This document shows positions 11,201-18,877 of a stretch of 64,000 bases of DNA, in pieces. The notes under the pieces were generated by a model. The model ran no database searches. It worked only from the letters and a program-made list of their open reading frames with translations, and had not been told where the DNA came from. Source of the stretch: HGM04593 sp045630965. GTDB lineage: Bacteria; Bacteroidota; Bacteroidia; Bacteroidales; Bacteroidaceae. Where the stretch lies: assembly GCA_045630965.1 (NCBI GenBank), contig JAZQTU010000012.1:1-64000 (forward strand). Reading direction: 5' to 3'. Position 1 is the first letter of the stretch. The number at the start of each line of letters is the position of its first letter. The position numbers were made by a program, and so were the translations under genes.

Positions 11201-12482
11201 ATACACAGAGTGCGGTGGTGAAAAGGTTCATGGCGCAGGAATAGGACAATATAAGGAGGCTAGTGTAATAGCATACAATGCAGCATACAATGCAGCAACT
11301 GCGTTGATTGGCAATACAGCCCTTGAAGAGAGCGAGTATGTAACAGCCCTTGAAGCGTTGACTGCAGCCTTCAATGCACTTGAGTATAACAAGCCAGCAG
11401 CGGACAAGTTCTACAGAATACGTTCGGCATATACAGGCGGTGGCGGTTATAGCGAAGATGCATTAGTATATGTGAATGAGACCAACGTCATGCAGTTCGC
11501 AAAGGGATACGACGCTCACTCATCACGTGCAATATGGCAGTTCGTTCCATTGAGCAATGGTGGATATAACCTCAAGAGCATGCATACCTGTGATTTTGCT
11601 CCGGCACAAGCCAATTATACTTATGCAACACTTACAGGTAACGCAAGAGAGTATACTATCGATGTCCTTAATAATGAAACAGGTGAATTGAAACTGATCT
11701 CTTCAATGCAGATGCATGCACAAAGCAGTGGAAATGCAATTGTGGGATATAATACAAGCAATGCCGGCTCAGCCTCTTCATGGTTCATCGAAGAACTTAC
11801 AACCGACGAGGTAGCTGCAATATACTATCCTTATACAATAAGCGCCCTTGGTTATGGTACATTGATGCTTGGCTTTGATGCAGTAATCCCCGAAGGCATA
11901 ACAGCATATTATGCCAAGAGTGCAGAGAACGACTATGTCCAGATGGAGGAGATAGAGGATGTCATCCCTGCAAACACAGCCGTAATACTCAAGAGCAACG
12001 AAGCGCTTGAAACCGCTCGTAATCTTGAATTTGTCTACAGCACAGGTGAGGCTACTGCAATCGAGGGTAACATGCTCCGCGGTACATTATATAAAGGTGT
12101 TGTTAAGTGCAACAGCGAGAACGTCAATAACAATGTATATATAATGACTGCTACAACCGCCGGCGATGCTGTACAGTTCTCACTGACATACGAGAACCTT
12201 AATGCCGACGGAACAAAAGACCCTGAAAACGATGGCCAGAACAACAACGGCGGTCACATCCTTAACGCAGCCAACAGAGCATACCTTGTAATTGCACAGG
12301 GAGAGTCATTGCAGGCGTCAGCACTTAACCTGCGCTTTGGAAACGACGGCACAACTGCTGTAGAGGAGGTAGTTGTTGAGAATAACAATGACGTAATTTA
12401 CGACCTCCAGGGCCGCCGCGTAAGTGAGATTACAGAGGCTGGAATTTATATTGTTAACGGTGGAAAAGTTTTGGTCAAGTAA
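5283..12482 (+). CDS. Giant secreted M60-type metallopeptidase with lectin-like, F5/8C and T9SS-type tail domains
   Basis: 2399 residues from the start MKKLSTTLFLAVLLLLGATNA, which gives a clean signal peptide cut near AMA|Q (residue 23). An earlier ATG at 5232 would bury it and lies ahead of the promoter. Order: an N-terminal beta-rich domain (about 25-160); a ricin-type beta-trefoil-like region (about 163-306); a peptidase M60/enhancin-like region (about 395-925) with H781-E-I-G-H785 and Glu798 as third zinc ligand; a second trefoil-like region; two F5/8 type C (discoidin) domains (about 1337-1473 and 1578-1733); further lectin-like and helical FIVAR-like stretches; and a C-terminal tail (about 2358-2399) with YDLQGRRV and GIYIVNG typical of sorting domains. 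M60 enzymes of gut bacteria cleave O-glycosylated mucin-like proteins, so mucin degradation is the likely role. The specificity is inferred. Confidence 0.88.
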   Translation: MKKLSTTLFLAVLLLLGATNAMAQNMSQTITVTPSQGVYNRANWSAKWETSENITPKVVISVSNNVNNMNSNATGDSFQFYVGQNSPSTWNFSVPGYIIESYSFMFVSVSNNVTITADEKTMSSSSSLQEWNVENVNAQTTSFELSGGNNGINVSNLTFKVRKIELQEGNVYRFVNRNTSRALNACGDNLVNATTESATNLQQQWYVTKDGDYYVLRNLYYAKYLKGAKENKQPWSLTDDYSDEANNFTFVASDTHYTTLETKGWTSYGFMHDDGNSYNGGTRVSSWDNENSTISSHWIVYEVEYTADELQAIFNEHPTVAESMEKVSENFLALFNDVACCAPKYSSFALAQETLAYEALPDELKQLAKKIYDKIYGSWEESTVALADRPNGNNNTNHNLWTVEDTWDSDYAKRFRVQMYEPYSIESEVTSYLRLNAHCNMDNPTGIYANSGDVIYIMVEGDIAEGAELWLAHQTGSGATNYYNNSAYTQLHKGLNKVTFTSDGCQMWINYLVHTYNENGATIAEKFPENRKLSNYKPLKIHIEGGHINGFFNAIGDYRAADSDTEDLWGDVDNDDDWNYYKARVALPTDFALLGHRQTLLFPFGSYDSEKGNFGVANADGGIEYALAYHLENIKVVSTPNCYGGSGTSFGNYSDTYYPGMELSTDNGKINIMLEAWDRIMYSELASMGLVSKSTMDKMNELYPRWTSEGTPAEIYNYDGYQDFCQGIDYSEYFNHHGCGVGAGSGYMSGGWRVCNYHYNTMGSIIGKIANEGGPTWGPAHEIGHQHQAVFNLNGQTEVTNNFFSNVAVWYMGMGTSRVNGSEGSLESVLAAFNTKGNDLYTNNIWAITHLYYRLWLYYHLAGNNTQFWPRLFELCRQEPLINGGQISGETSLLRFYQHACNAAGEDLTEFFRAHGFFEIMDNRLVGDYSNATYNITQEQIDAAIKEVKDKGYPQNLAVLFINDGTSETTKKHDGSTKRSLWDNNPTAEFGSVNDFIDGDVDITTAYTATLGSDGSVTMSGGEGGVGFLILNENGEIMSFSNKSTFELSEEALHALVSGKAEIVAVDDKSETKEAEVDLVVIKRDILAMLINDAKAITDKVDNTYTRVGFYKAAAVAGLVKAVQMAEDVYESGVGYEGAYEMLYAEYQKVLADNDAKIPFNSNLTYIITNSHYAGNIMYVNADGGVYYSANVSTEANTSRWQFRETAHGVYNVYNLGGYYCAEVANNAQLTTTSEPSSTAVYRLQEQSTGVWAIRRDPLDNGRNMHAQGGTGKIIGWGFDAAASGWYLTAVEPDNTVEDLAELQALMTKTKALVDEVATISYTKGEAIDLQTTQPSGKYYLSCNAPSSAEGSIDNLVDGATSNHFHTDYTSEPLSGSHYLTVNFGNADGLERFLLSYTTRSGASVDFPKGIDVYGSHDGNSYRLIGTVEKLPQSAGTYWEATDAMISAPYKYLRFNVHANRGYWHMAEFDIYSVNSFATTLRDYYSDKITTENVSVAYDAYMSARSLVDTASPSTESIETMKNTLQVAYNTLHEEYNAIINARKATLSTLVAETEALIATAGTVELSKVESMTLTTDNLYCNAPHANTSGGSDYCVNDYVDKLTDGDSTTYMHTAYGSGAVATPHYLRVDLGENTTVKNFKFNYTTRDNGNNCPTTIVVEGCNEEDGDYTVIKTLTRAADGLPNPEQNKNGGVAESFESQVISSPQAYRYIRFKVTGVEGGNATFFVISEFGFSTVADEVTVKDIYIENVSEEMLLSSYFVKEASLTMANAGNDFLNVEMLDAQIVDITNVKTALYNACMPDSFPVRITTDVNNPIIYKIKINRDGNKYLQYDDESRMVAVADEAFERAQAWYFMLSDDADSASDIFILPYKGEGKMLATNSFSGGDSKVKAVEKGTEGYSYNWNIRAIEGSEWLNITITSGNDETFYFSNHGGVTKKMGFYNDSNDGGSQFQFVIDPTDYTVPDAYYDLVNKYTECGGEKVHGAGIGQYKEASVIAYNAAYNAATALIGNTALEESEYVTALEALTAAFNALEYNKPAADKFYRIRSAYTGGGGYSEDALVYVNETNVMQFAKGYDAHSSRAIWQFVPLSNGGYNLKSMHTCDFAPAQANYTYATLTGNAREYTIDVLNNETGELKLISSMQMHAQSSGNAIVGYNTSNAGSASSWFIEELTTDEVAAIYYPYTISALGYGTLMLGFDAVIPEGITAYYAKSAENDYVQMEEIEDVIPANTAVILKSNEALETARNLEFVYSTGEATAIEGNMLRGTLYKGVVKCNSENVNNNVYIMTATTAGDAVQFSLTYENLNADGTKDPENDGQNNNGGHILNAANRAYLVIAQGESLQASALNLRFGNDGTTAVEEVVVENNNDVIYDLQGRRVSEITEAGIYIVNGGKVLVK

Positions 12483-12495
12483 TTGACCAAAACTT
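12466..12495. terminator. Hairpin spanning the stop codon of the M60 gene
   Basis: A 13-bp perfect inverted repeat (12466-12478 and 12483-12495). The TAA stop codon sits in the 4-nt loop. The arm ends in CAAAACTT rather than a long T tract, so termination strength is uncertain. Confidence 0.5.
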
Positions 12496-12496
12496 C

Positions 12497-12576
12497 GATA
12501 ACACGAGCAGCGAAAGGTCGCGAGTAGCAGCGCGAAAGTGGTGCCTCGTGGGTTGCGAATAGCGAGTGTTGTCAAA
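12497..12576. repeat. Imperfect inverted-repeat spacer after the M60 gene
   Basis: Non-coding, GC-rich segment with nested short complementary pieces (CACGAG near 12502 with CTCGTG near 12545; AACAC at the left with GTGTT at the right). It resembles the other structured spacers of this accessory region. No function was recognised. Confidence 0.3.
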
Positions 12577-12584
12577 GTGTTTGC

Positions 12585-12616
12585 CGTAGGGGCGGGGTCT
12601 GCCCGCCCAATGGGGC
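12585..12616 (+). repeat. Dispersed GTAGGGGC repeat, copy 1
   Basis: Contains GTAGGGGCGGGGTCTGCC, then cgccc, then a partial inverted copy (ggggc). It is a variant of the intergenic repeat also seen at 13841, 18782-18852 and 34666. Confidence 0.6.
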
Positions 12617-12625
12617 AGTTTTTTA

Positions 12626-12675
12626 ATTAGTAATAACTTTATTAGTAATAAACTTGTTACTAATAAGATTATTAC
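12626..12675. promoter_or_regulatory. Cluster of four TTAGTAATAA-like sites before the ATPase gene
   Basis: Direct copies of ATTAGTAATAA at 12626-12636 and TTATTAGTAATAA at 12639-12651 are followed by inverted copies TTACTAATAA at 12657-12666 and TTATTAC at 12669-12675. They end 1 bp before the -7 element. The regular spacing and position suggest operator sites, but no regulator is identified. Confidence 0.45.
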
Positions 12676-12676
12676 T

Positions 12677-12684
12677 TATTTTTG
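12677..12684 (+). promoter_or_regulatory. Candidate -7 element for the ATPase gene
   Basis: TATTTTTG is an exact match to TAnnTTTG, 19 bp before the ATG at 12704, directly after the repeated sites described above. Confidence 0.55.
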
Positions 12685-12703
12685 CATCAAAATCAGCACT
12701 GTT

Positions 12704-13831
12704 ATGGAGAACAAACCTTTCATATTTGGAGTTGCGACATCGGGAGATAATTTCACCGACCGCAAAAATGAGACAGCTCGTTTGCTTGCTAATTTTAAGC
12801 ACGGAATAAACACGGTGCTTATATCTCCACGTCGTTGGGGAAAGACCTCTCTTGTTCAGAAAGTGTGCAATCTTGCAAAATCGGACGACCTTAAAGTTGT
12901 TTACCTTGATATATTTTCCTGTCGCAGTGATAGGGAATTCTACGATGCTTTTGCCTCTGCTGTATTAAAGCAGACTTCGACGAAATGGGACGAATGGGTA
13001 GAGAATGCTAAACTGTTTCTATCTCGTATAACTCCTAAAATCTCTTTTGGCACAGATCCTATGACAGATTTCTCTATTTCGCTTGAACTTAACCCAAAGA
13101 GCGATGATATAACAGAAATTCTTCAGTTGCCCGAAAAGATTGCTCAAAAGAAAGGTTGTCGAATTGTAATCTGCATTGATGAGTTTCAGCAAATAGCAGA
13201 ATTCAGCGATTCAAAGAACTTTCAAAAAAGATTGAGGACTATTTGGCAATTGCAAAAGAGTGTTTCGTACTGTTTGTTTGGTAGTAAAAAACATTTGATG
13301 AACGAATTGTTCGAGAAAAAGAGCCTACCGTTCTACAAGTTCGGTGATGCCATCTATTTGCAGAAGATACCAACAGTCGATTGGGTCGATTATATCTGCG
13401 GCAGATTTGAGGCTACTGGAAAGAGTATATCACCGGAACTTGCACAGAAGGTGTGTGATACTGTTGAAAACCACTCTTCATACGTTCAGCAATTGGCTTG
13501 GCTCATTTGGGTGAACACAGATAAGGTGGCTACAGAAAAGGAATTCGAGGAGGCATATAAAGATATTCTCAATCAAAACACCCCTCTTTTTGAAAAACAG
13601 ACCGAAAACCTGTCGGCCTATCAAATAAACTTTCTTAGGGCTTTAATAGAAGGTGTCCATAAGGAGCTTTCAGCGCAGGAGGTTATTCAAAAATACAGAT
13701 TGGGTTCTTCGGCCAATGTTGCAATTGTAAAAAGAGCACTCATAAAGAAGGAACTTATAGAAACAGAAAAACGCGAAGTTGCAATATCTGATCCTTTGCT
13801 AAAGGTTTGGTTGCAAAGAGAATTATTGTAA
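12704..13831 (+). CDS. AAA-type ATPase of the archaeal-type/prokaryotic ATPase-2 family
   Basis: 375 residues. Walker A lies at residues 41-50 (SPRRWGKTSL) and Walker B at 154-160 (IVICIDE), followed by FQQI. The C-terminal ~100 residues look like a winged-helix domain. The N-terminus (FIFGVATSGDNFTDR) is typical of these stand-alone ATPases, which occur in many copies in Bacteroidales genomes and have no settled function. It is a single gene between repeats, with no partner on the same strand nearby. A role in mobile-element or defence biology is possible but not shown by the sequence. Confidence 0.8.
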   Translation: MENKPFIFGVATSGDNFTDRKNETARLLANFKHGINTVLISPRRWGKTSLVQKVCNLAKSDDLKVVYLDIFSCRSDREFYDAFASAVLKQTSTKWDEWVENAKLFLSRITPKISFGTDPMTDFSISLELNPKSDDITEILQLPEKIAQKKGCRIVICIDEFQQIAEFSDSKNFQKRLRTIWQLQKSVSYCLFGSKKHLMNELFEKKSLPFYKFGDAIYLQKIPTVDWVDYICGRFEATGKSISPELAQKVCDTVENHSSYVQQLAWLIWVNTDKVATEKEFEEAYKDILNQNTPLFEKQTENLSAYQINFLRALIEGVHKELSAQEVIQKYRLGSSANVAIVKRALIKKELIETEKREVAISDPLLKVWLQRELL

Positions 13832-13840
13832 GTATAATGT

Positions 13841-13864
13841 TGTAGGGGCAGGGTTGGCCAGCCA
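13841..13864 (+). repeat. Dispersed TGTAGGGGC repeat, copy 2
   Basis: TGTAGGGGCAGGGTTGGCC followed by agcca. It begins 9 bp after the ATPase stop codon and is diverged from the other copies in its right half. Confidence 0.6.
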
Positions 13865-13935
13865 CTGATAGCCTCACCCTAAAAGCCTTCTGCACTCCTT
13901 TGTAAAACTAAAGTTTCAGTCGTCGCAAGGTTTGT

Positions 13936-13984
13936 GCCAGCGAGTACAATACAAGTTTACTTGCAATTGTAAACGAGCGCAGCC
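13936..13984 (+). repeat. 49-bp repeat with internal hairpin, copy 1
   Basis: A 49-bp segment starting GCCAGCGAGTACAATAC and ending GAGCGCAGCC. It recurs at 19668-19716 with a few substitutions. It contains GTTTAC ... GTAAAC, able to form a small hairpin. It lies in the non-coding 13832-14695 stretch. Confidence 0.7.
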
Positions 13985-14060
13985 AAAACTCGCTGAAAGC
14001 AGCGCATTGCTACGGTATCGCAATGCCTCCAAAGGAGAGGGGAGTAAATTGCTTTGCAGT

Positions 14061-14407
14061 TTTTAACCTTTGTGCTGTTATCTTATCTTCTACTTCAAGT
14101 CGTTCTCTCTTAACTTTTTGGCGCTCAAAAAGTTACAAAAACGCCCGTCACTCGTAAAAATCAGTCGTAACGCACTTCTGCTCACGAGCCGTAAACGGCA
14201 TCCTTCATTTGTGCGTTACTATTCGCAAACAACTTTTCGCTAAAACATAGGGAATGGGGCAACTCGCTTCACGCATAAACAGCATCGTATGGCGCAAACG
14301 CTCAAACAATCCCCATTCTAATCCTCTGTTTTATCGGTTGTTTGCTGTGATTTCATCGGTGCCGGTTTTCCTTTTGAAATTACCAATGCTGGTAGAAAAA
14401 CCGCGGT
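14061..14407 (+). repeat. Long intergenic repeat, copy 1 (direct repeat of 19114-19527)
   Basis: Non-coding block of about 347 bp that recurs in the same orientation at 19114-19527. Shared pieces include ttttaacctt, tcttctacttcaagt, a 26-bp identical stretch at 14146-14171, and the 121-bp inverted-repeat core at 14225-14345. Its early part contains another hairpin (AACTTTTTGGCGC...AAAAAGTT). The small open frame at 14254-14442 has no supporting features. Confidence 0.8.
14225..14345. repeat. 121-bp inverted-repeat core, copy 1
   Basis: Bounded by GCAAACAAC (14225-14233) and its exact complement GTTGTTTGC (14337-14345). Nested inside are TAAAACA/TGTTTTA and GAATGGGG/CCCCATTC, giving a long rod-like fold. 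It differs from copy 2 (19274-19394) at only three positions by my alignment. Confidence 0.75.
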
Positions 14408-14617
14408 ATATATCTCATTGCGACAAGCAACCAATGTGCTAAGGTTAAAAACTACAGTACAACATACAAATTCTACTCCCTTAAATAAAAAAATCCCAAC
14501 CCTTACTTTGCCCTCTATTTCTAGGCTTTTACCCAACTGAAAAGTTAAATTCCACTCCTCAAAACCATAATTAACAAATATTAACACTGTTGAGGTGCTA
14601 AAGCGGTTGCTTTTAGT

Positions 14618-14625
14618 TAATTTTG
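14618..14625 (+). promoter_or_regulatory. Candidate -7 element for the 1360-residue secreted protein
   Basis: TAATTTTG fits TAnnTTTG exactly, 71 bp before the ATG at 14696. The local context is the same as at 5236. The leader between them is AT-rich. Confidence 0.5.
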
Positions 14626-14695
14626 CATGTTTTTTGGAATAAAAAGCGCTTCTAAAGTGTTGAGTTTTAATAATGAATAAATATATTTAATTTTT

Positions 14696-17600
14696 ATGAG
14701 AAAAATTACTTTATTGATGTTGTTGTTCTTGGCTATAGGGGCAATGGCGCAGATTAGGGTGTCATCAACAGAAGGTCAGCCTGAATTTAAATTTTACATG
14801 CGAAATGGAAACAATGTTTTTACAACTGCATCAACAGGTAAAACAGAGAACGTAAACAGTGCTGGACTCTTTGCGTTTTATGCTTCGGGCACAGAAAACG
14901 CCTATTATATTTATAGCGTGGGCGAAGCGAAATGGGTTACCTATACCTGCGCAGAAGCGTACAGTAATACGCAAGATTTTGTTACATTAAGTGAAACAAA
15001 AGAAGATGACGACAAATTCTATTTCAGAGCATATGACGGTGGTAAATATTATGAGATTGCTCCATATAACACCTCAAATGTAGCTGGCAAATACTTGAAC
15101 TGGTTTCAGGGTGGTGGAAAGACCTTAGGATTGTGGCAGGGAAATGCTACATCAGATACTGGTAGTAAATGGTACTTGGAAGAAAATGTTGCATCTGTTA
15201 GTGATCTTTGCAATGACAGAGCCTATATCTTGGAATCATCACGTGGCAGGCTGTTATATAATTCAGAGAATGCTGGTGTAGTTGGTTCTTCTGTTGCATA
15301 TGGTAGCATAAAAAAAGAAAATGACGCTTCTTTATGGGCTATCTACAAATCTCCCGATACTGGAAAGTATTATTTTTACAATGTTGCTGCAAATAAGTTT
15401 ATAGGACAAAACTCTGATGAAAACGGACGCTTCCCGTTAGTTGAAAAGCCTACTAATATAATTGAAATAGTTTCAAGTAAAAAAGACGGTTATCCTTTTG
15501 TTTTTTCAACAGATAACTATGGTGCAATAAATCATTTCAATCATGGAACAGTCCCAGGTGTTGCTAACTGGAAAGGTAATGATAATCAAGGCGGATTAAG
15601 GAGTTTGGCTGACGATGGTAGTGCGCACCGTATTTATGGATTAAGGGATTTGACCGATAGCGAAAAAGCAAATATCGCCAATCTTGTTTCTGCATTTGAG
15701 AATGTTGAAATTGTTTATAATATTACTTATAATGATGAGGTGAAAATTACTCAATCAACTGCAGCTAAGGTTGGTGAAGATTTACCTGAATTTAATTTTG
15801 TACTTCCTTATGGTGTTTCTGCTACAAAACCAACAGGTAAGGTAACTGAAGAGAAAGTACAGACTTATAAAATTGAAGTAGTCTGCTCTTTACCTTTTGA
15901 AATTTCAACATTGAATGAAGATGGTGCTTTTGGCTCATCAATGCATTGGTATACCATGAAATTGAGAGAGAAATCTCTCAGATGTCAGGATTATGTTGTT
16001 GAAACATATACTAATTCTTCTGATGTAACAATAAAGGACTTATTTGCTTTTACAGGTAATCCTTTTGATGGTTATAAAATATATAATATGTATGCAGGTC
16101 CTTCAAAAGTTCTTTGGAGTGAATGGTGTAATGATAGCGGAAATCCAATACCTATGACATCTGTAGAAAAAGTTATTGAGAAAACAGATTGGGTATTGAA
16201 TAGAAGCGGTGAGGATGAAGATGCTTTTACTTTCAGACGTAATGGATCAGATGCCGGTTATGTAAATGAAAGAAACAGTACTTTCTCATATTGGATTAAT
16301 GGTGCCGGTTCAACAGATGTTGGTTGTAAAATTAAATTTGCAGCTGCTACAACAAATATTGATGAGCTGATAGAGAATTATAAAAATAAGACACTGCAGA
16401 CCTTGGATATCTGGAATGCTTGTTTCGACATTACTAAGGCAAAGAGGACCATTGAAAAGTCTCAAGCAACAAGTTATGAGTTGATTAGTGTAATTAACAA
16501 TGCCGTAAAGTCTATTGTTGAGAATAAATATTTTACATTGCGAAATGGTGAAACTGACGCCACTTCAACACGTTATAACACTTATTTGTCAGCAAAAAGC
16601 AATACAAAGAACGAGGCTTACGGAGAGACTATCAAGGATTATGATGCAGTCTGGACATTTGAACCAGTTGGAACAGATTTCTTCATCTATAATGAATACA
16701 ACAATGTATATTTAAGTAATCCTGGTGATAATGGAGATTTAACATCGGCGCCAAAACATATCTATTCTTTTGACAAAGCGATTGTTAATGATGTTGCTTA
16801 TGAAGGAGCTTTGGAGTTGCATTATACTAACCAGACACTTCACATGAACAACCATAATAGTAGTGGAAATCGCAACCATCGTTTCTTGTCAAGTTGGGAT
16901 AATGATAATGCTTCATGTTGGGTTATTGAGTTATTTGATAAAACCGCTGTTATTAACGAGGTTTTGGAGGCTGAAAAAGAGAACCATGCTGTTGAACCAG
17001 CTCTTGGTCAGTATTCAACAGAGGCTTATGAGGCTCTTGAAAGTGCACGTACAAATGTAAGAACTCTTGAAGAGGTTGAGGTTGCAATCGCTGTATTCAA
17101 TAGAGCTAAAAACCGCCCTATATTTACAATTGATGGTGTAATCAATTACGCTGAAGGCAAATCTATTTATGATGATAGCGATGGCGCTCCAAACTTCAAA
17201 CTTACCAACAAATATGACAAAACAATGTGGTGGGTCTTTGACCAGACAACAACATCTGTTGGCGTTACAGAATCTGTGGATGTCGTAAACTATAGCACTG
17301 GTAACGGTTTTTGGGGTGCAAAATCTTTGAAGATTGGTGAAACAAGTGATGCTGTAGAAGGTGAAGATGATGGAATCTACTTGTTCTATACCGTTGGTAA
17401 TAATGTACCTCTACACTATCAGAAAGATAATCAGGTAATTGTTCGTTGGGACTCTGATAAGGCTGATAGTGGTTCAGCAACAAGATTTACATATATTGGT
17501 AACTCATTTGACCTTGACAAACTTACCGATGAAAAAATAAGTGCACTCTCTGCAATACAGACAACATACGAGTCTAAAGACCACTATGCTGACGTGGAAA

Positions 17601-18778
17601 TTGGTGAAGGTCTTGGCAAGTATACAGGTAGTAAGGATGCAATAGTTGCAGCTCTTACTGCAGCAGAGGCTGTTAACGCAAAAACGCTTGCTGAACAGGC
17701 AAATCTGTCAATAGAGGATATTAATAATGTTAAGACTGCAATTGAAACAGCAGAACTTCCTACGATTAATATGCCTACAACTGGTAAATACTATCGTATT
17801 CAGGGAGCTTGTGAAGCAACATTGCCAAACTACTACATTACAGGACATGGAAATAGCGATGGCGGAAGAATTGCTTTAACCAATAATGCTGATGCATCTA
17901 CAATCTACTATCTCACAGAGGATAAAAAATTTGTTGCATATCAGAGTGGACTTGCAATTGCATTGAATAATAATTACTACACTTTTGCAACTATCGATGA
18001 CAACAGTCACCCTGCATCGGTGATAACATTCAAAGAGTCACCACGTACAGCGGGTGCTTATTCAATAAAATCAGCAGACCGTTTCTTGCATTATAAAGTA
18101 TATGAAGGAACTGTTGAGCTTGATCGTTGTCAGAACGATGTTCATAATGAGCACGATTGGTATCTTGAGGAGGTAACAACTCTTCCTGTAACAGTAACAG
18201 CAGCTGGTTATGCTACATTCTATGCTCCTGTAGAGGTTAAGGTTCCTGCAGACAGCAATGTCAAAGCACATACAGTTGTTGTTGACGGTGAAAAGGCTAT
18301 GTTGAGCGAGGAGCCTTTGGAAACAATTCCTGCAAATACTGGTGTAGTATTGATGAATGAGGGAACTGCTAATCTTGAGATTGTTTATGGTGGTACAGCT
18401 GAGGCTATTGAAGACAATAATCTTCAGGGTACTATTGCTAAAGAACTTAAGAGCAAGGAAAACGGCGCTTACTATGTTCTTGGTTATCTTGATGTAACAG
18501 AGGATGAAATATATAACCCTGAAGTTGGTTTCTATAATGCAGCCAAGGGCGAAGACACAACCAAGTTCTACAATGCTGGTCATAAGGCTTACTTGTTTGT
18601 TTCTGGAGCACAGGCTAGCGCTGGTCTCCGTTTCGACTTCGGTGGCACAACAGCAATTGAAGAGGTTGTTGTAGAGAACAATGAAAATGTAATCTACGAC
18701 CTCCAGGGCCGCCGCGTAAGCGAGATTACAAAGGCTGGAATTTACATTATTAATGGACATAAGGTTTTTGTAAAATAA
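14696..18778 (+). CDS. Secreted multi-module lectin-like protein with T9SS-type tail, function unknown
   Basis: 1360 residues. The signal peptide MRKITLLMLLFLAIGAMA is followed by Q (cut near residue 18). Two beta-trefoil/ricin-like regions (about 24-165 and 165-320) come first, then beta-rich segments, a third trefoil-like region, helical FIVAR-like stretches and another lectin-like region. The protein ends in the same kind of tail as the M60 protein (IEEVVVENN, YDLQGRRV, GIYIINGHKV). The modules resemble the accessory parts of Bacteroidales glycosidases and peptidases, but I see no catalytic signature. It may be an adhesin or glycan-binding protein, or a derivative that lost its enzyme domain. 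Base composition is more AT-rich than neighbouring housekeeping genes. It is flanked by direct repeats. Confidence 0.8.
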   Translation: MRKITLLMLLFLAIGAMAQIRVSSTEGQPEFKFYMRNGNNVFTTASTGKTENVNSAGLFAFYASGTENAYYIYSVGEAKWVTYTCAEAYSNTQDFVTLSETKEDDDKFYFRAYDGGKYYEIAPYNTSNVAGKYLNWFQGGGKTLGLWQGNATSDTGSKWYLEENVASVSDLCNDRAYILESSRGRLLYNSENAGVVGSSVAYGSIKKENDASLWAIYKSPDTGKYYFYNVAANKFIGQNSDENGRFPLVEKPTNIIEIVSSKKDGYPFVFSTDNYGAINHFNHGTVPGVANWKGNDNQGGLRSLADDGSAHRIYGLRDLTDSEKANIANLVSAFENVEIVYNITYNDEVKITQSTAAKVGEDLPEFNFVLPYGVSATKPTGKVTEEKVQTYKIEVVCSLPFEISTLNEDGAFGSSMHWYTMKLREKSLRCQDYVVETYTNSSDVTIKDLFAFTGNPFDGYKIYNMYAGPSKVLWSEWCNDSGNPIPMTSVEKVIEKTDWVLNRSGEDEDAFTFRRNGSDAGYVNERNSTFSYWINGAGSTDVGCKIKFAAATTNIDELIENYKNKTLQTLDIWNACFDITKAKRTIEKSQATSYELISVINNAVKSIVENKYFTLRNGETDATSTRYNTYLSAKSNTKNEAYGETIKDYDAVWTFEPVGTDFFIYNEYNNVYLSNPGDNGDLTSAPKHIYSFDKAIVNDVAYEGALELHYTNQTLHMNNHNSSGNRNHRFLSSWDNDNASCWVIELFDKTAVINEVLEAEKENHAVEPALGQYSTEAYEALESARTNVRTLEEVEVAIAVFNRAKNRPIFTIDGVINYAEGKSIYDDSDGAPNFKLTNKYDKTMWWVFDQTTTSVGVTESVDVVNYSTGNGFWGAKSLKIGETSDAVEGEDDGIYLFYTVGNNVPLHYQKDNQVIVRWDSDKADSGSATRFTYIGNSFDLDKLTDEKISALSAIQTTYESKDHYADVEIGEGLGKYTGSKDAIVAALTAAEAVNAKTLAEQANLSIEDINNVKTAIETAELPTINMPTTGKYYRIQGACEATLPNYYITGHGNSDGGRIALTNNADASTIYYLTEDKKFVAYQSGLAIALNNNYYTFATIDDNSHPASVITFKESPRTAGAYSIKSADRFLHYKVYEGTVELDRCQNDVHNEHDWYLEEVTTLPVTVTAAGYATFYAPVEVKVPADSNVKAHTVVVDGEKAMLSEEPLETIPANTGVVLMNEGTANLEIVYGGTAEAIEDNNLQGTIAKELKSKENGAYYVLGYLDVTEDEIYNPEVGFYNAAKGEDTTKFYNAGHKAYLFVSGAQASAGLRFDFGGTTAIEEVVVENNENVIYDLQGRRVSEITKAGIYIINGHKVFVK

Positions 18779-18781
18779 TAT

Positions 18782-18852
18782 TGTAGGGGCGAGGTCAGCT
18801 CGCCCACTGCAAGAAAACACCAATGAAAGGGCAGGCAGACCCTGCCCCTACA
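18782..18852. repeat. Head-to-head pair of TGTAGGGGC repeats, copy 3
   Basis: A plus-strand copy (18782-18806) and a minus-strand copy (18829-18852) face each other, so the element starts TGTAGGGGC and ends GCCCCTACA. The minus-strand copy is identical over 24 nt to the copy at 34666-34689. It lies between the 1360-residue gene and the small peptide gene and could fold as a hairpin in a common transcript. Confidence 0.75.
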
Positions 18853-18877
18853 GAGGAAACAAAAAAATAAGAAGAAT

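Noticed and set aside
14254..14442. 62-codon frame inside the long repeat
   Set aside because: The frame lies over the inverted-repeat core and is better explained by RNA/DNA structure; the second repeat copy does not keep the same frame.
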